DNA of 64,000 nt from CAZMZW01 sp963802275 (GTDB lineage Bacteria; Chloroflexota; Anaerolineae; Anaerolineales; Anaerolineaceae). This document shows positions 1 through 10,235 of this stretch, piece by piece. The translations under genes and the position numbers were made by a program. The notes beneath the pieces are model-generated. The model was not told the DNA's origin, did not search any database, and saw only the letters and a list, made by a program, of their open reading frames with translations. The stretch's first letter is position 1; every line of letters begins with the position of its first letter. Location of the stretch: contig CAWDIB010000004.1 of the NCBI GenBank assembly GCA_963802275.1, positions 1,054,001 to 1,118,000 on the forward strand, given 5' to 3'.

Positions 1-3000
1 CAATTGTAGACCGAGTATTTATAACTGCCTGCGAGGAATTGCTTGATACTGATATTCTCCGGCCCGTAACTTACGGTATCATCCACATCCAAATAGGCAT
101 ACGGAAAAACGGTCATGTCCGTATTTCCTTTGTCGCTAAACTTGATGTGATAAGGTGTCGCCGCCGGCAGCCACAAGTGCGAATCAAGGTCACTCGGATT
201 GGCACCCCAGGTAAGGGTGATGGTCAAATTGGTGTAATAGTATTCATTGAGGAACTCGTTCCAGGCAGTGTCGCGCGCCAGCCATTGATTGGCCTGATAG
301 GTAGCTGCCCAGGCACCCCAGGTGGACTGGCTCTTGGGGAAGAAGATGCTGATGCCCTTGGCGCCCGGCCAGCTTGAGCCGGCTTTGTTGTTGGTGACCA
401 CCCCATTCAGGGCGGTGATGAGCGCGCTGGCAGCCGAGCGGATGGCGGTATTGCTGGTGCGGTTGTACAGCTGCAGGGCGAAATCCGACAGGTCAATATA
501 ATCCGGCACGCTGAAGTACTGGCTGGCAGCCAGGGCGTTGGCAATGAATGCCCGGTTGGCATCCAGGTTGGCGCGCATGGCCTGCACAAAATTGGCAAAA
601 TACGAGGCAACCATCGTGTCGTAGGCAGTACCGAATTGCATCGCCGATTGGGTTTCATCGTTTCCATAAGATCCGTAGTAGCGGTTGACGATGTCATTGG
701 CCAGGAGTACACCTGTCCAACCGGGATTGGCATTCAGGTCTGCCAGGATGGTGTGGTACGGCCAGCCATCACCCGGTTCTGTTTCCTCCGAGCCGGCAGC
801 CGCCTTGGCATAAGCCTTGATGTGCTGATAGACCTCCAGCTGGGCCATCAGGCAGGCATCCATGCCCAGCAGCTCGATCTTGTTCACACCATTGGCAGTG
901 GTAGCCGCCAGCACCGTGGAGATTTCCAGGTTGCTCAGGTAATCACTGCCGTTAGAGTCATCCCAGGCAACACCCTGTACTACATCACGATCGATGTCCT
1001 CTCCGGACATGGGCTGGAAACCACCGCCGTGGTTCCAAAGGATCAGGGCATATTTATTGGCTGGGTAGTAGGTCTTGGCCCAGGTGACGAAGTTCTGCAG
1101 ATTGGTGGGGTCACCCATATTCAATTCACCCAGGTCCGCCAAAGCATTGGTGCTGGTGGGCGTCATGCCGCTGGTGATATAGTAGCGCTTGGTGCCGCTC
1201 CAGTCATCATAGCGGGTGTCGTAGCCGGGATTGCGGTCAAACTGCACCACAATGTTGACCCCGCTGCTGGAGCCAGCGGTGGCCATTTCCAGGAAATCAT
1301 CCACGGCTGCCCCCTCCAGGTTGTTGTCGGCTGCCAGATAGACCATGAAGGTCCATTGCTTGGATGTGTTGATGGTGAAGGTTCGCGCAGCGCTCCAGGC
1401 GCCCGCTTCGCCGTGGATGTTGATGCCGCGCACGCGCCAATAACGCAAGCCATCCGGCACCAGGTCACTGATGGGAGTATAGGTCTGCTGCCCGGGATCT
1501 AGGTTGACATCAACTTGCGGGGAAGTGAAGGTATAGCTGGTAGCTACCTGGATATTGTATGAATCAGCATAGGTGGCGCTATTCCAGGTGAAGGTGGGTG
1601 TCTTGGTGTATTGCACCGAGCCGCTAGCCGGCAGGTTCAAGGTGGGTGCCAATGGCAACGGCATGCGAACTTCCACCAAGCGGTAAGTGCTCCAGTTACC
1701 CCAGTTGCCGGCCGCATCGCGTGCCCTGACATGCCAATAATGGGCGCCGACCGTCATGGCTGGATTGGGGGTGTGGCTGGTAACAGCCAGGACTGCGGAT
1801 GTGTATTCGACCATGGTAAATCCGCTGTCGGATGCGAATTGGAACTGATAGGCATTGGCACCAGCTGCAGCCAGCCATGTAAAGGTTGGGTTGCTGCGAT
1901 AAATGGCACCGTTGGTCGGTGTACTTAGCACCGGTGCCGGGGGCGGGGTGGTATCAATGGTGAAGGGACGCGCAGCGGACCATGCGCCTGCGGCGGGGGT
2001 GATGTTGTAGGCCCTCACCCGCCAGTAATACAATCCGTCAGACAGCGTGGTGGCCGTGTAGGCCAACTCGCTGCCTGTGTAATCCCTGGCAAGCGTGGTG
2101 AAGGCAGCCGAGGCGGAAATTTGGATCTGGTATTGGTCGCCGTAGGGCACACTGCCCCATTCAAAGGTGGGTGTGTTGTCACCAAGCATGGCGCTGGCAG
2201 GTGGATTGTTCAGCACCGGAGCCACCGGGATGGGCGGCAATATCGTCACCGTGCGGTAGGCGCTCCAACTGCCCCAGTTACCGGCCGCATCGCGCGCACG
2301 GGCGTGCCAATAAAGCGGCTGCAATAGCGGCAGCGTTCCGCCAGGCTTGTAGCTGGTGACCGCCAGAACGGGCGAGGTGTCCACCACATCAGCGGGATCA
2401 AAGCCGCTGTCAGTGGCAATTTGGAATTGATAGGCGTTGGCGCCCAGCGAGGGCAGCCAGTAGAAGATGGGCGTGCCGATGACCGAGACGCCATTGGCGG
2501 GCGCGCTCAATGCCGGGGCCGGTGGCGCGGTGGTGTCCAGCGTGAAGGGGCGTGCGGCGCTCCATGGGCCGGCTCCGCCAAAGGCGTTTCGGCCCGTACG
2601 CGCCAGTACTTGAGCCCATCCGGGCTGAAGCGGGCTGGAGGGGGTAAGGGTCGTATGCCTTCGCCCAGGGTTTCATCCAGGCTGGTGCTGGTGAAGGTGG
2701 CCAGTGTGGAGATCTGGATCTGGTAATGGTGTCCACTCGGCCACGCTGTTCCAAGTGAAGGTGGGCTGGGTATTGTTGGTCAGGGCACTGGCGGCGGGCA
2801 AAAGCAGAACCGGCGCCACCGGGACTGTGGTCTGCGGGTTGACTGTGCGGGTGACGCTCCACCCGCTCCAGTTGCCGGCCGCGTCGCGGGCGCGCACATG
2901 CCAGTGGTAGAGGGTGCCCGTGCCAACCGGCAGGGAGGCCCAGCGGTAGCTGGTGACCGCCTGCACGGGAGAAGTGTTGCGAATGTCACTGAAACCACTG

Positions 3001-6000
3001 TCGGCAGCAATCACAAACTCATACGCGTTGGCACCCAGCGAGGGCAGCCACGAGAAGGTCGGGATGCCGATCGGGGTGGTCCCATCCGCCGGCAGGCTCA
3101 GTGCGGGTGCCGGGGGCGGGGTGGTATCAATGGTGAAGGGACGCGCAGCGGACCATGCGCCTGCGGCGGGGGTGATGTTGTAGGCCCTCACCCGCCAGTA
3201 ATACAATCCGTCAGACAGCGTGGTGGCCGTGTAGGCCAACTCGCTGCCTGTGTAATCCCTGGCAAGCGTGGTGAAGGCAGCCGAGGCGGAAATTTGGATC
3301 TGGTATTGGTCGCCGTAGGGCACACTGCCCCATTCAAAGGTGGGTGTGTTGTCACCAAGCATGGCGCTGGCAGGTGGATTGTTCAGCACCGGAGCCACCG
3401 GGATGGGCGGCAATATCGTCACCGTGCGGTAGGCGCTCCAACTGCCCCAGTTACCGGCCGCATCGCGCGCACGGGCGTGCCAATAAAGCGGCTGCAATAG
3501 CGGCAGCGTTCCGCCAGGCTTGTAGCTGGTGACCGCCAGAACGGGCGAGGTGTCCACCACATCAGCGGGATCAAAGCCGCTGTCAGTGGCAATTTGGAAT
3601 TGATAGGCGTTGGCGCCCAGCGAGGGCAGCCAGTAGAAGATGGGCGTGCCGATGACCGAGACGCCATTGGCGGGCGCGCTCAATGCCGGGGCCGGTGGCG
3701 GGGTGGTGTCCAGCGTGAAGGGGCGTGCGGCACTCCATGGGCCGGCTCCGCCGGTGGCGTTTTCGGCGCGCACGCGCCAGTACTTGAGTCCGTCCGGGCT
3801 GAACACGCTGGAGGGGGTGAAGGTCAGGATGCCCTCGCCCAGGGTTTCATCCAGGCTGGTGCTGGTAAAGGTGGCCAATGTGGAAACCTGGATCTGGTAA
3901 TGGTGTCCGCTCGGCACGCTGTTCCAGGTGAAAGTTGGGGTGGTATTGTTGGTCACGGCGCTGGCGGCGGGCAAAAGCAGAACCGGCGCCACCGGGACTG
4001 TGGTCTGCGGGTTGACTGTGCGGGTGACGCTCCACCCGCTCCAGTTGCCGGCCGCGTCGCGGGCGCGCACATGCCAGTGGTAGAGGGTGCCCGTGCCAAC
4101 CGGCAGGGAGGCCCAGCGGTAGCTGGTGACCGCCTGCACGGGAGAAGTGTTGCGAATGTCACTGAAACCACTGTCGGCAGCAATCACAAACTCATACGCG
4201 TTGGCACCCAGCGAGGGCAGCCACGAGAAGGTCGGGATGCCGATCGGGGTGGTCCCATCCGCCGGCAGGCTCAGTGCGGGTGCCGGGGGCGGGGTGGTAT
4301 CAATGGTGAAGGGACGCGCAGCGGACCATGCGCCTGCGGCGGGGGTGATGTTGTAGGCCCTCACCCGCCAGTAATACAATCCGTCAGACAGCGTGGTGGC
4401 CGTGTAGGCCAACTCGCTGCCTGTGTAATCCCTGGCAAGCGTGGTGAAGGCAGCCGAGGCGGAAATTTGGATCTGGTATTGGTCGCCGTAGGGCACACTG
4501 CCCCATTCAAAGGTGGGTGTGTTGTCACCAAGCATGGCGCTGGCAGGTGGATTGTTCAGCACCGGAGCCACCGGGATGGGCGGCAATATCGTCACCGTGC
4601 GGTAGGCGCTCCAACTGCCCCAGTTACCGGCCGCATCGCGCGCACGGGCGTGCCAATAAAGCGGCTGCAATAGCGGCAGCGTTCCGCCAGGCTTGTAGCT
4701 GGTGACCGCCAGAACGGGCGAGGTGTCCACCACATCAGCGGGATCAAAGCCGCTGTCAGTGGCAATTTGGAATTGATAGGCGTTGGCGCCCAGCGAGGGC
4801 AGCCAGTAGAAGATGGGCGTGCCGATGACCGAGACGCCATTGGCGGGCGCGCTCAATGCCGGGGCCGGTGGCGGGGTGGTGTCCAGCGTGAAGGGGCGTG
4901 CGGCGGTCCAGGGACCTAGGTCGTCATCAAGATTATAGGCGGCCACACGCCAGTAATAGAGCCCGTCTGCACCTGGTGAACTGGAGGGTGTAAACGATAA
5001 AACACCAGCTCCCTGGGTTTCATCGATAGCGGTGGTGGTGAAGGCTGGGCTTAAGCTGAACTGAATGCGGTAATAGGAACCATTGGCTGCGGAACCCCAT
5101 TCAAAGGTCGGGATTGGGTTGAAATTGGTAAAGATGCCGCTGGCGGGATTGGTCAAGACCGGTGCGGCCGGGATGGGCGCGTGGAAGTGCAACTCGCGGG
5201 CTGTACTCCACCCACTCCAGTTGCCAGCCGCATCGCGTGCTTTGACATGCCAGTATAAGGTATTGACCGTCAAAGCCGGGCTGGGAATGTTGGAGGTGGT
5301 GGCCAGCACGCTGGAGGTATACACAACATTGGAAAATCCAATGTCGGTCGCCACTTCCAACTGGTAAGCATTGGCGCCGGTGGAAGCCAGCCAGGAGAAG
5401 GTGGGGTTGGCGCGCACGATGGCGCCGTCCGCCGGCAGGCTGGGGAAGGGAGCGGCAGGCGCTGTTGCATCGATGGTCAGCGCTCGCACTGTGCTCCATG
5501 CGCCAGGCTGGTCAACCTCGTTAATGCCCCTCACCCGCCAGTAGTACAGTCCATCCGCAATGGCACTGCCGGGTGTATAGGTGGTATCTGCGCTGGTGAC
5601 ATCCCGGACGGTGGAGGTGAAGGCAGCCAGGGTGGACAGTTGGAATTGGTATTCGACTGCATTGCTGGCTGTGTTCCAACTGAAGGTGGGGGTACTGTCG
5701 TTGGTGAGGCTGCCCGAAGGTGGATCGATCAATGTGGGGGCGGGTGGCAGGGACAGGTTGCCGCCAATAAAGGTATTGCTGGCGGAAATGACCCCCATGT
5801 GCGGGCCGGTGTTCTGGCTCAGGTTGAGGGTGTGCACACCATAGACGCCCGGGTTGGGCATGCTGAAGTTATACCCATACCATGTGTCCCAGGTCTGGCT
5901 CTGGCTGATGAGTGTGCTGTTGGGATCGCGCACCGCCAAGTAGGCATACACGTCCGCCCAAGTGTCGCGCGTTTTCAAGGTTGGGTCGACACGCTGCGGT

Positions 6001-9000
6001 TTGGCGCCGGCTTTGTCGGTCTTTTCATATAAGACCGACTTGGGTCTGGAAGCGCTGCTGGTGGTGTAGGTGCCAATGTATTCAACCTGGTTGCCATAGC
6101 TGTCCTCGATGCGGTTGGTGATGCTGGCAGTGCTTCCTCCAGCATAGTAGGGCTGATCGGCGGCGGTGGAAATGCTGAAGCTGCCACCGGCCGGGTAGTT
6201 ATACGTACCGCCGCTGGTGACTGCAATAGACTTCCAGGTATCATATTCCCATTCGGTAGTGCCATCCACCTTGATCATCGCCAAACCGTTGTTGTAGGCA
6301 TAGGTGGACATGGTCATGCTGGCGCTGCCGGTTACATTAAAACAATTTGCCCAATTGGAAACGTCCCAGGGGCAGAACCGTGCATAATCCATCCCGTTTA
6401 GGCTGATGTTCACCTGACCGGTCGGCAGGCTGTTTGCATAGATGTTCACTGTGGCTGTGCCGGTGATACTGATGTTTTCTCTTAATAAATGGTAATTATT
6501 GGTGTAATCGTTGGCGGCAAAGTCGTATGTTCTGCCGCTCAGCGGTGTCAGGCGGGCAACCAGTTGTCCACTGCTATCCGTTGAACCGAGTCGACCAAAT
6601 CCATAGGAAGATGGATAGGCATTGATATCCGCATATTGCATGGCTGAGCCATCAGATTTTTGGGCATTGAACGTCACTTCCACCGTGCCGGTGGGATCCA
6701 ATACGACAAAGGAAGGCGCGCTGGCATTCTTCACCACAGTAAAATGGTCGGCATAGGAAGAGGTCATTAGAATATAGCTGCCGGTAGCAACACTCAGGTT
6801 GATATAGCCGCTATCATCCGTCCAACCCATGCGTGTGTAAAAGCTATCCAGGCTGGTATAGGCGAACACTGGTGCGTATGGCACCGGGTCACCACTGGCA
6901 TTGCGCACCTGCACGCACAGACCGCTGGAGCAGCTACCCGTGCGGAAGCTCCACCAGGCGGTGGCGCTGCCATTGGCATATACCGGGCTGGTCGGGTTAG
7001 CGCGCACCTGCCAGTAGTACCAGGTACCGGCCACCAGTCCACTCAGGCTGGCGCTGGTGTTCAGGTTGGTATTCACCCAGGCGGTGTTGCAGGTATCATC
7101 ATCGTAGGTATCCAGGCAGTATTGGTAGGAGGTGGCTTCGCTGTAACTTTCCCAGCTCAGGTTCAGCCCCGAGGACTGGTTGGTGGCGCCATCTGCCGGG
7201 CTGAGTTTGTTGAAGCTGACCGGATTTCCGCCGCTGGCAAAGCTGATATAAAGGTTGCCGGAAGTGATCGAGCCATAACTGGCAGCTTCAATATAATAAG
7301 TGGTTCCGGAGTTGACACTTAACGTCACTTGTGACTGCACACCGTTGTAATCATCGCTGCAACCCTGGTTGACCAGCGAGCCGCGCGAGCCGGTCCACAC
7401 TGCCAGCACGGTATCAAAATCGCTGCCGAAGGTGTCCACAGTCAGTTCCCCGCTGACCGATGGAGTATAGCGGTACCATAGCGTGTTGTAGGACGTGCCG
7501 CCGGTGCAGGTGATTGTCGGGTCGTCGCCGGCGACGGTTGCCCCGGAAATGCTCTGGTTGTTGGTGTACGGCAGTGACGAGATCTGCGTGGCGGAGTCAA
7601 AATCGTCATTGGCGGGTCCCACGGGCGGGGTGCCGCTCTGCAGATTGACGATACTGACGCTGTTGAGGAGCATACCAGCATAAGAACCACCCCAGGTCAT
7701 GCTGTGGTCGAGGTTGTCCCACGTGTCGTGTACGTAAATGGTCGAACTGGAGGGGTCATATCCCACCCCCACGATGGAATGGCCTTGCAGGTTAAGCAGC
7801 ACCGGCCGGCCGGCATCGATCTCCGCCCGGTAATTGGTCAGAGAGAAGCCGCCGCTGACCTGGTTATCTGTTTTCTGGTTGTAACAATCCGTGACGGTGT
7901 AACCCTTGGCTTCATAGAACAATTTTCGACCATAGGTGCCGTCGTCAACCGGCAAGCTGCTGCAATACCAGCGGGTGGCACTGGAGTAGTTATAAAAAAA
8001 GGTACCACCATCTGTCAGGCCATAGGCGGATTGGCTGGTCTTCATGTAATCGCCCACCGCGCTGCCCCAGGTGTGCTGCGTCCAGCTGTTGGTGATGTAG
8101 GGGTCGCTGGCTGAACTGCCATAACTTACCCAATAATCGTCGATGGAGCCGCGTGTGGTCCTGCCATCCAATCCGTTGTGCGAGGCGATCAGCGGATTAT
8201 TGGGATAGGTGTCTGACCCATCATTCCAGGTTCCCCAGGAACCATCCTCAACCAGCGGGTACACACCTCCGTTGGTCGATCCGGTGTACATATTTGCATA
8301 ACCATTGCGGTCGTAATATCCGGCGATCATGGCCGCCGAAACGGCTGAACAGCCGAACACCCAGTTGAAGGCCGGCACGGTCAAATAGGCCGCCTTGATG
8401 GTTTTAGATTTGAGGTCGACGATTGGATTGGCAGCAACATCCTTCGGCCGCTTGGCTGGTCCGTGGATGTTGCCGGCTTCCACCTTCTCACCTTTTTTAT
8501 TGGTGGTTTCCTTGATGGAAAAATACTTGTTGATGATCTTGACCGAGGGATCGCTGGTCGGGGTTGGTGCTTGCGTGGGTGTTTCAGTAGGAGCAGGCGT
8601 TTCTGTGGGAGTTTCGGTCGGAGTTTCGGTGGGGGCGGGTGTTTCAGTTGGAGCAGGTGTTTCGGTTGGAGCAGGCGTCTCTGTCGGAGGAGTCGGGGGG
8701 ACAGGTGTTTCAGTTGGAACAGCAGTGGGCGCCTCGGTGGGTGCCTGGGCCGGCGCACTGACGGTGAAGCTCATTGGGTCAGGAGCGGGTCCTTCCCCGT
8801 TGGCATTGCGCGCAATCACCAGCCAGGTATAGTCGCCGGCGCTCAGGTTCAAGCCTGCCTTTACGCTGCAGCCAAATGAAACGCATACCTCGCCCTTGGG
8901 GTACCATTTCTCGAACAGGCTGCTGCCGTCGGCTTTCTTCACCACCAGCTGGTATTCGGCGGCATCTGCCGCTGCCTGCCAGGAAAAGGCTGGATCCGCT

Positions 9001-9230
9001 TCACTGATGTTGCCGGTGGGCGCCACCAGAACGGCTTTGCCAGGCACAGGCGGCGGGGGTGGGGCCTGGGTTGGCTCTGTTGTTGGGGTGTTGACCGGTT
9101 CCGGTGTGGGTGTGGCATCCGGCGTCTGGGCGGCAAAGACCGCGTTGCTGCACATGGCCAGCAGCACCAGCGTCATCAGGAATGTGTGGCTTGCTTTTTT
9201 GAAGAACTTGTTCCACCTGGCAGTGCTCAT
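1..9230 (-). CDS. Giant secreted double cysteine protease: C39/papain-like domain, PPC, many FN3-like repeats, clostripain C11 domain, YfaP-like domain (C-terminus beyond window)
   Basis: Start chosen at 9230, residue 5 of the longest frame, because a GGAGGG ribosome site (9235-9240) sits just upstream. Residues 1-34 are a signal peptide ending AFA. A Pro/Thr-rich stretch, one FN3-like fold and a long PTETPAPTETP linker follow. A papain-fold C39-like domain (about 275-540) has Cys294 (in GCSAVSAAMIAGYYD), His484 (GHSIVGVGYD) and a following HDTWDN. A PPC domain (about 545-665) and a long run of FN3-like modules (PADGxxxxxxPTFSW, YYWRVRA) come next. The distal part encodes a clostripain domain: WTFMVYLAADNN, catalytic His in LWNHGGG (codon 1031-1029) and Cys in GMDACLM (codon 854-852). 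A DUF2135/YfaP-like TWGANPSDLDSHLW motif lies near the window edge. The frame breaks between about 2570 and 2750 but returns to the same phase, so I read it as one gene of more than 3,070 codons. Likely an exported or surface protease; substrates unknown. Confidence 0.85.
1933..4905 (-). repeat. 1,173-bp in-frame tandem repeat, about 2.5 copies, inside the giant protease gene
   Basis: Sequence at 1933 recurs at 3106 and 4279 (spacing exactly 1,173 bp, 391 codons); identity ends near 4905. Each unit encodes four FN3-like modules. Most of the repeat is identical at base level, apart from about 2520-2790, which differs from its partner copy at 3693-3963 by substitutions and four single-base indels that cancel. 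Near-perfect identity implies recent duplication or homogenisation. Confidence 0.93.
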
Positions 9231-9326
9231 GCGTCCCTCCAATATGAAATTAAATTAAAAACGGATTTTTAGGCGAATTTGAGAAAAAACCCCTGAGTAC
9301 ATATAATAATAGCCTTTATCTCATCT

Positions 9327-9355
9327 ATAGTAGCACTAATTCGATTTTTATACAA
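9327..9355 (-). promoter_or_regulatory. Candidate sigma70-type promoter of the giant protease gene
   Basis: On the minus strand, TTGTAT (9355-9350) is followed after 17 bases by TACTAT (9332-9327), about 95 bases upstream of the chosen start at 9230. The surrounding 9240-9360 is AT-rich. Inferred from sequence match only. Confidence 0.4.
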
Positions 9356-9382
9356 TGCCCAGGGCCATTTTATTGATAGAAG

Positions 9383-9550
9383 TCGCAGGTCAGGCGAATC
9401 CGTCTGACAAATCAGCATAAACGATTTCGTAGGTCAGGCAAACATGCCTGACATTTCTATTTTGCCACCCATGATTGGGTGACCGACAAACCAACTCGCA
9501 GGTCAGCCATGTGAAGCATCCTCGCGAGGAATCCTGCCTGATAAATCGCC
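9383..9550. repeat. Three copies of a short palindromic repeat (TCGCAGGTCAGGC...GCCTGAC)
   Basis: Related units start near 9383, 9426 and 9496. The clearest is GTCAGGC, six bases, GCCTGAC at about 9432-9452, a perfect inverted repeat. The first has GTCAGGC/GTCTGAC; the third is stretched, with a distal CCTGCCTGA. A similar hairpin lies at 57690-57710. The repeats fill the space between the protease gene and the chagasin-like gene. Confidence 0.6.
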
Positions 9551-9647
9551 CGGGGGGTTTGTGGTATAAACCTTCAATAAATGGGATGCGATGGGAACTT
9601 TAAAATTGTACAATCGTCTAATGGATAGTAAAGATGGAGGTGCATCA

Positions 9648-10094
9648 ATGAAAACGATTTTTGGGGTCACACTAATTTGTGCCGCAGGGGTTCTTTTCCT
9701 GACTGCCTGCAGCTCAGTCATACCGGTGAATGGGGAGGTCAGGAATACCGAACCGCCCAAGTCGCAGCCGCCGTTGGTGGTCACACCCGGCATCAAGGGT
9801 ACATCCGTTGCCGTTAAAGTGGGTGGTTTTTTTGAAGTGCACATTCCCACCATCCCCTCACCCGGTTTTGAGTGGATTGTCGAACAGATTGACAGCAGCA
9901 TGCTTGTTCAGGAAGGCAAAGCGGAATACGTGGCGGATGACAGCCCCAATTCCGCCGGCGGCGTGACCATCCTCAGATTCCGCACCCTCGCTCCCGGCAA
10001 AACGGTCATCTCCCTTGCGTATGCCAAACCAGCCGCGGGAGATACGCCGGCTTTTTCCAAAAATACCCTGGCCGTCTCGGTTGAGGTGAGCTGA
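9648..10094 (+). CDS. Chagasin-like (family I42) cysteine protease inhibitor, lipoprotein
   Basis: Start at 9648 is set by the GGAGG ribosome site at 9636-9640; a longer frame from 9591 lacks one. The 148-residue product has a lipoprotein signal peptide with lipobox FLTAC (Cys21), so it is probably anchored outside the cytoplasmic membrane. The rest fits the chagasin beta-sandwich by its three loops in order: SPGFEW (71-76), SAGGVTILRF (102-111) and YAKP (125-128, shifted from the usual RPW). Chagasins inhibit papain-like cysteine proteases by inserting these loops into the active site. The gene is divergent from the giant protein that carries a papain-like and a clostripain domain, so a protective or regulatory role towards that protease is a reasonable inference. 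Target unproven. Confidence 0.78.
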   Translation: MKTIFGVTLICAAGVLFLTACSSVIPVNGEVRNTEPPKSQPPLVVTPGIKGTSVAVKVGGFFEVHIPTIPSPGFEWIVEQIDSSMLVQEGKAEYVADDSPNSAGGVTILRFRTLAPGKTVISLAYAKPAAGDTPAFSKNTLAVSVEVS

Positions 10095-10235
10095 GAATTA
10101 ATATTGAAAGGGAAGACCTATAGAACACAGCAAGCAGAAAGGATTTGCGCGAGATCACCCACACTGAATTCGGGGAGTCTCACAAGGTGCAAATTCAAAA
10201 TTGAGATTGCCGCGTCGCTTCATTCCTCGTTATAG
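10095..10235. other. Intergenic gap with one degenerate repeat copy
   Basis: Between the converging chagasin-like and aconitase genes. The end (about 10203-10232, GAGATTGCCGCGTCGCTTC...CCTCG) resembles the second repeat family of the signalling island (GCAATCTC ... GCGAGGAG) in reverse orientation. No clear terminator seen. Confidence 0.35.

Noticed and set aside
636..1502. Plus-strand open frame of 288 codons near the left edge
   Set aside because: Antisense to the clostripain domain, whose catalytic motifs (LWNHGGG, GMDACLM) read cleanly on the minus strand.
3594..4673. Plus-strand open frame of 359 codons inside the giant protease
   Set aside because: It is antisense to the FN3 repeats, recurs with the 1,173-bp period, and shows no family motifs.
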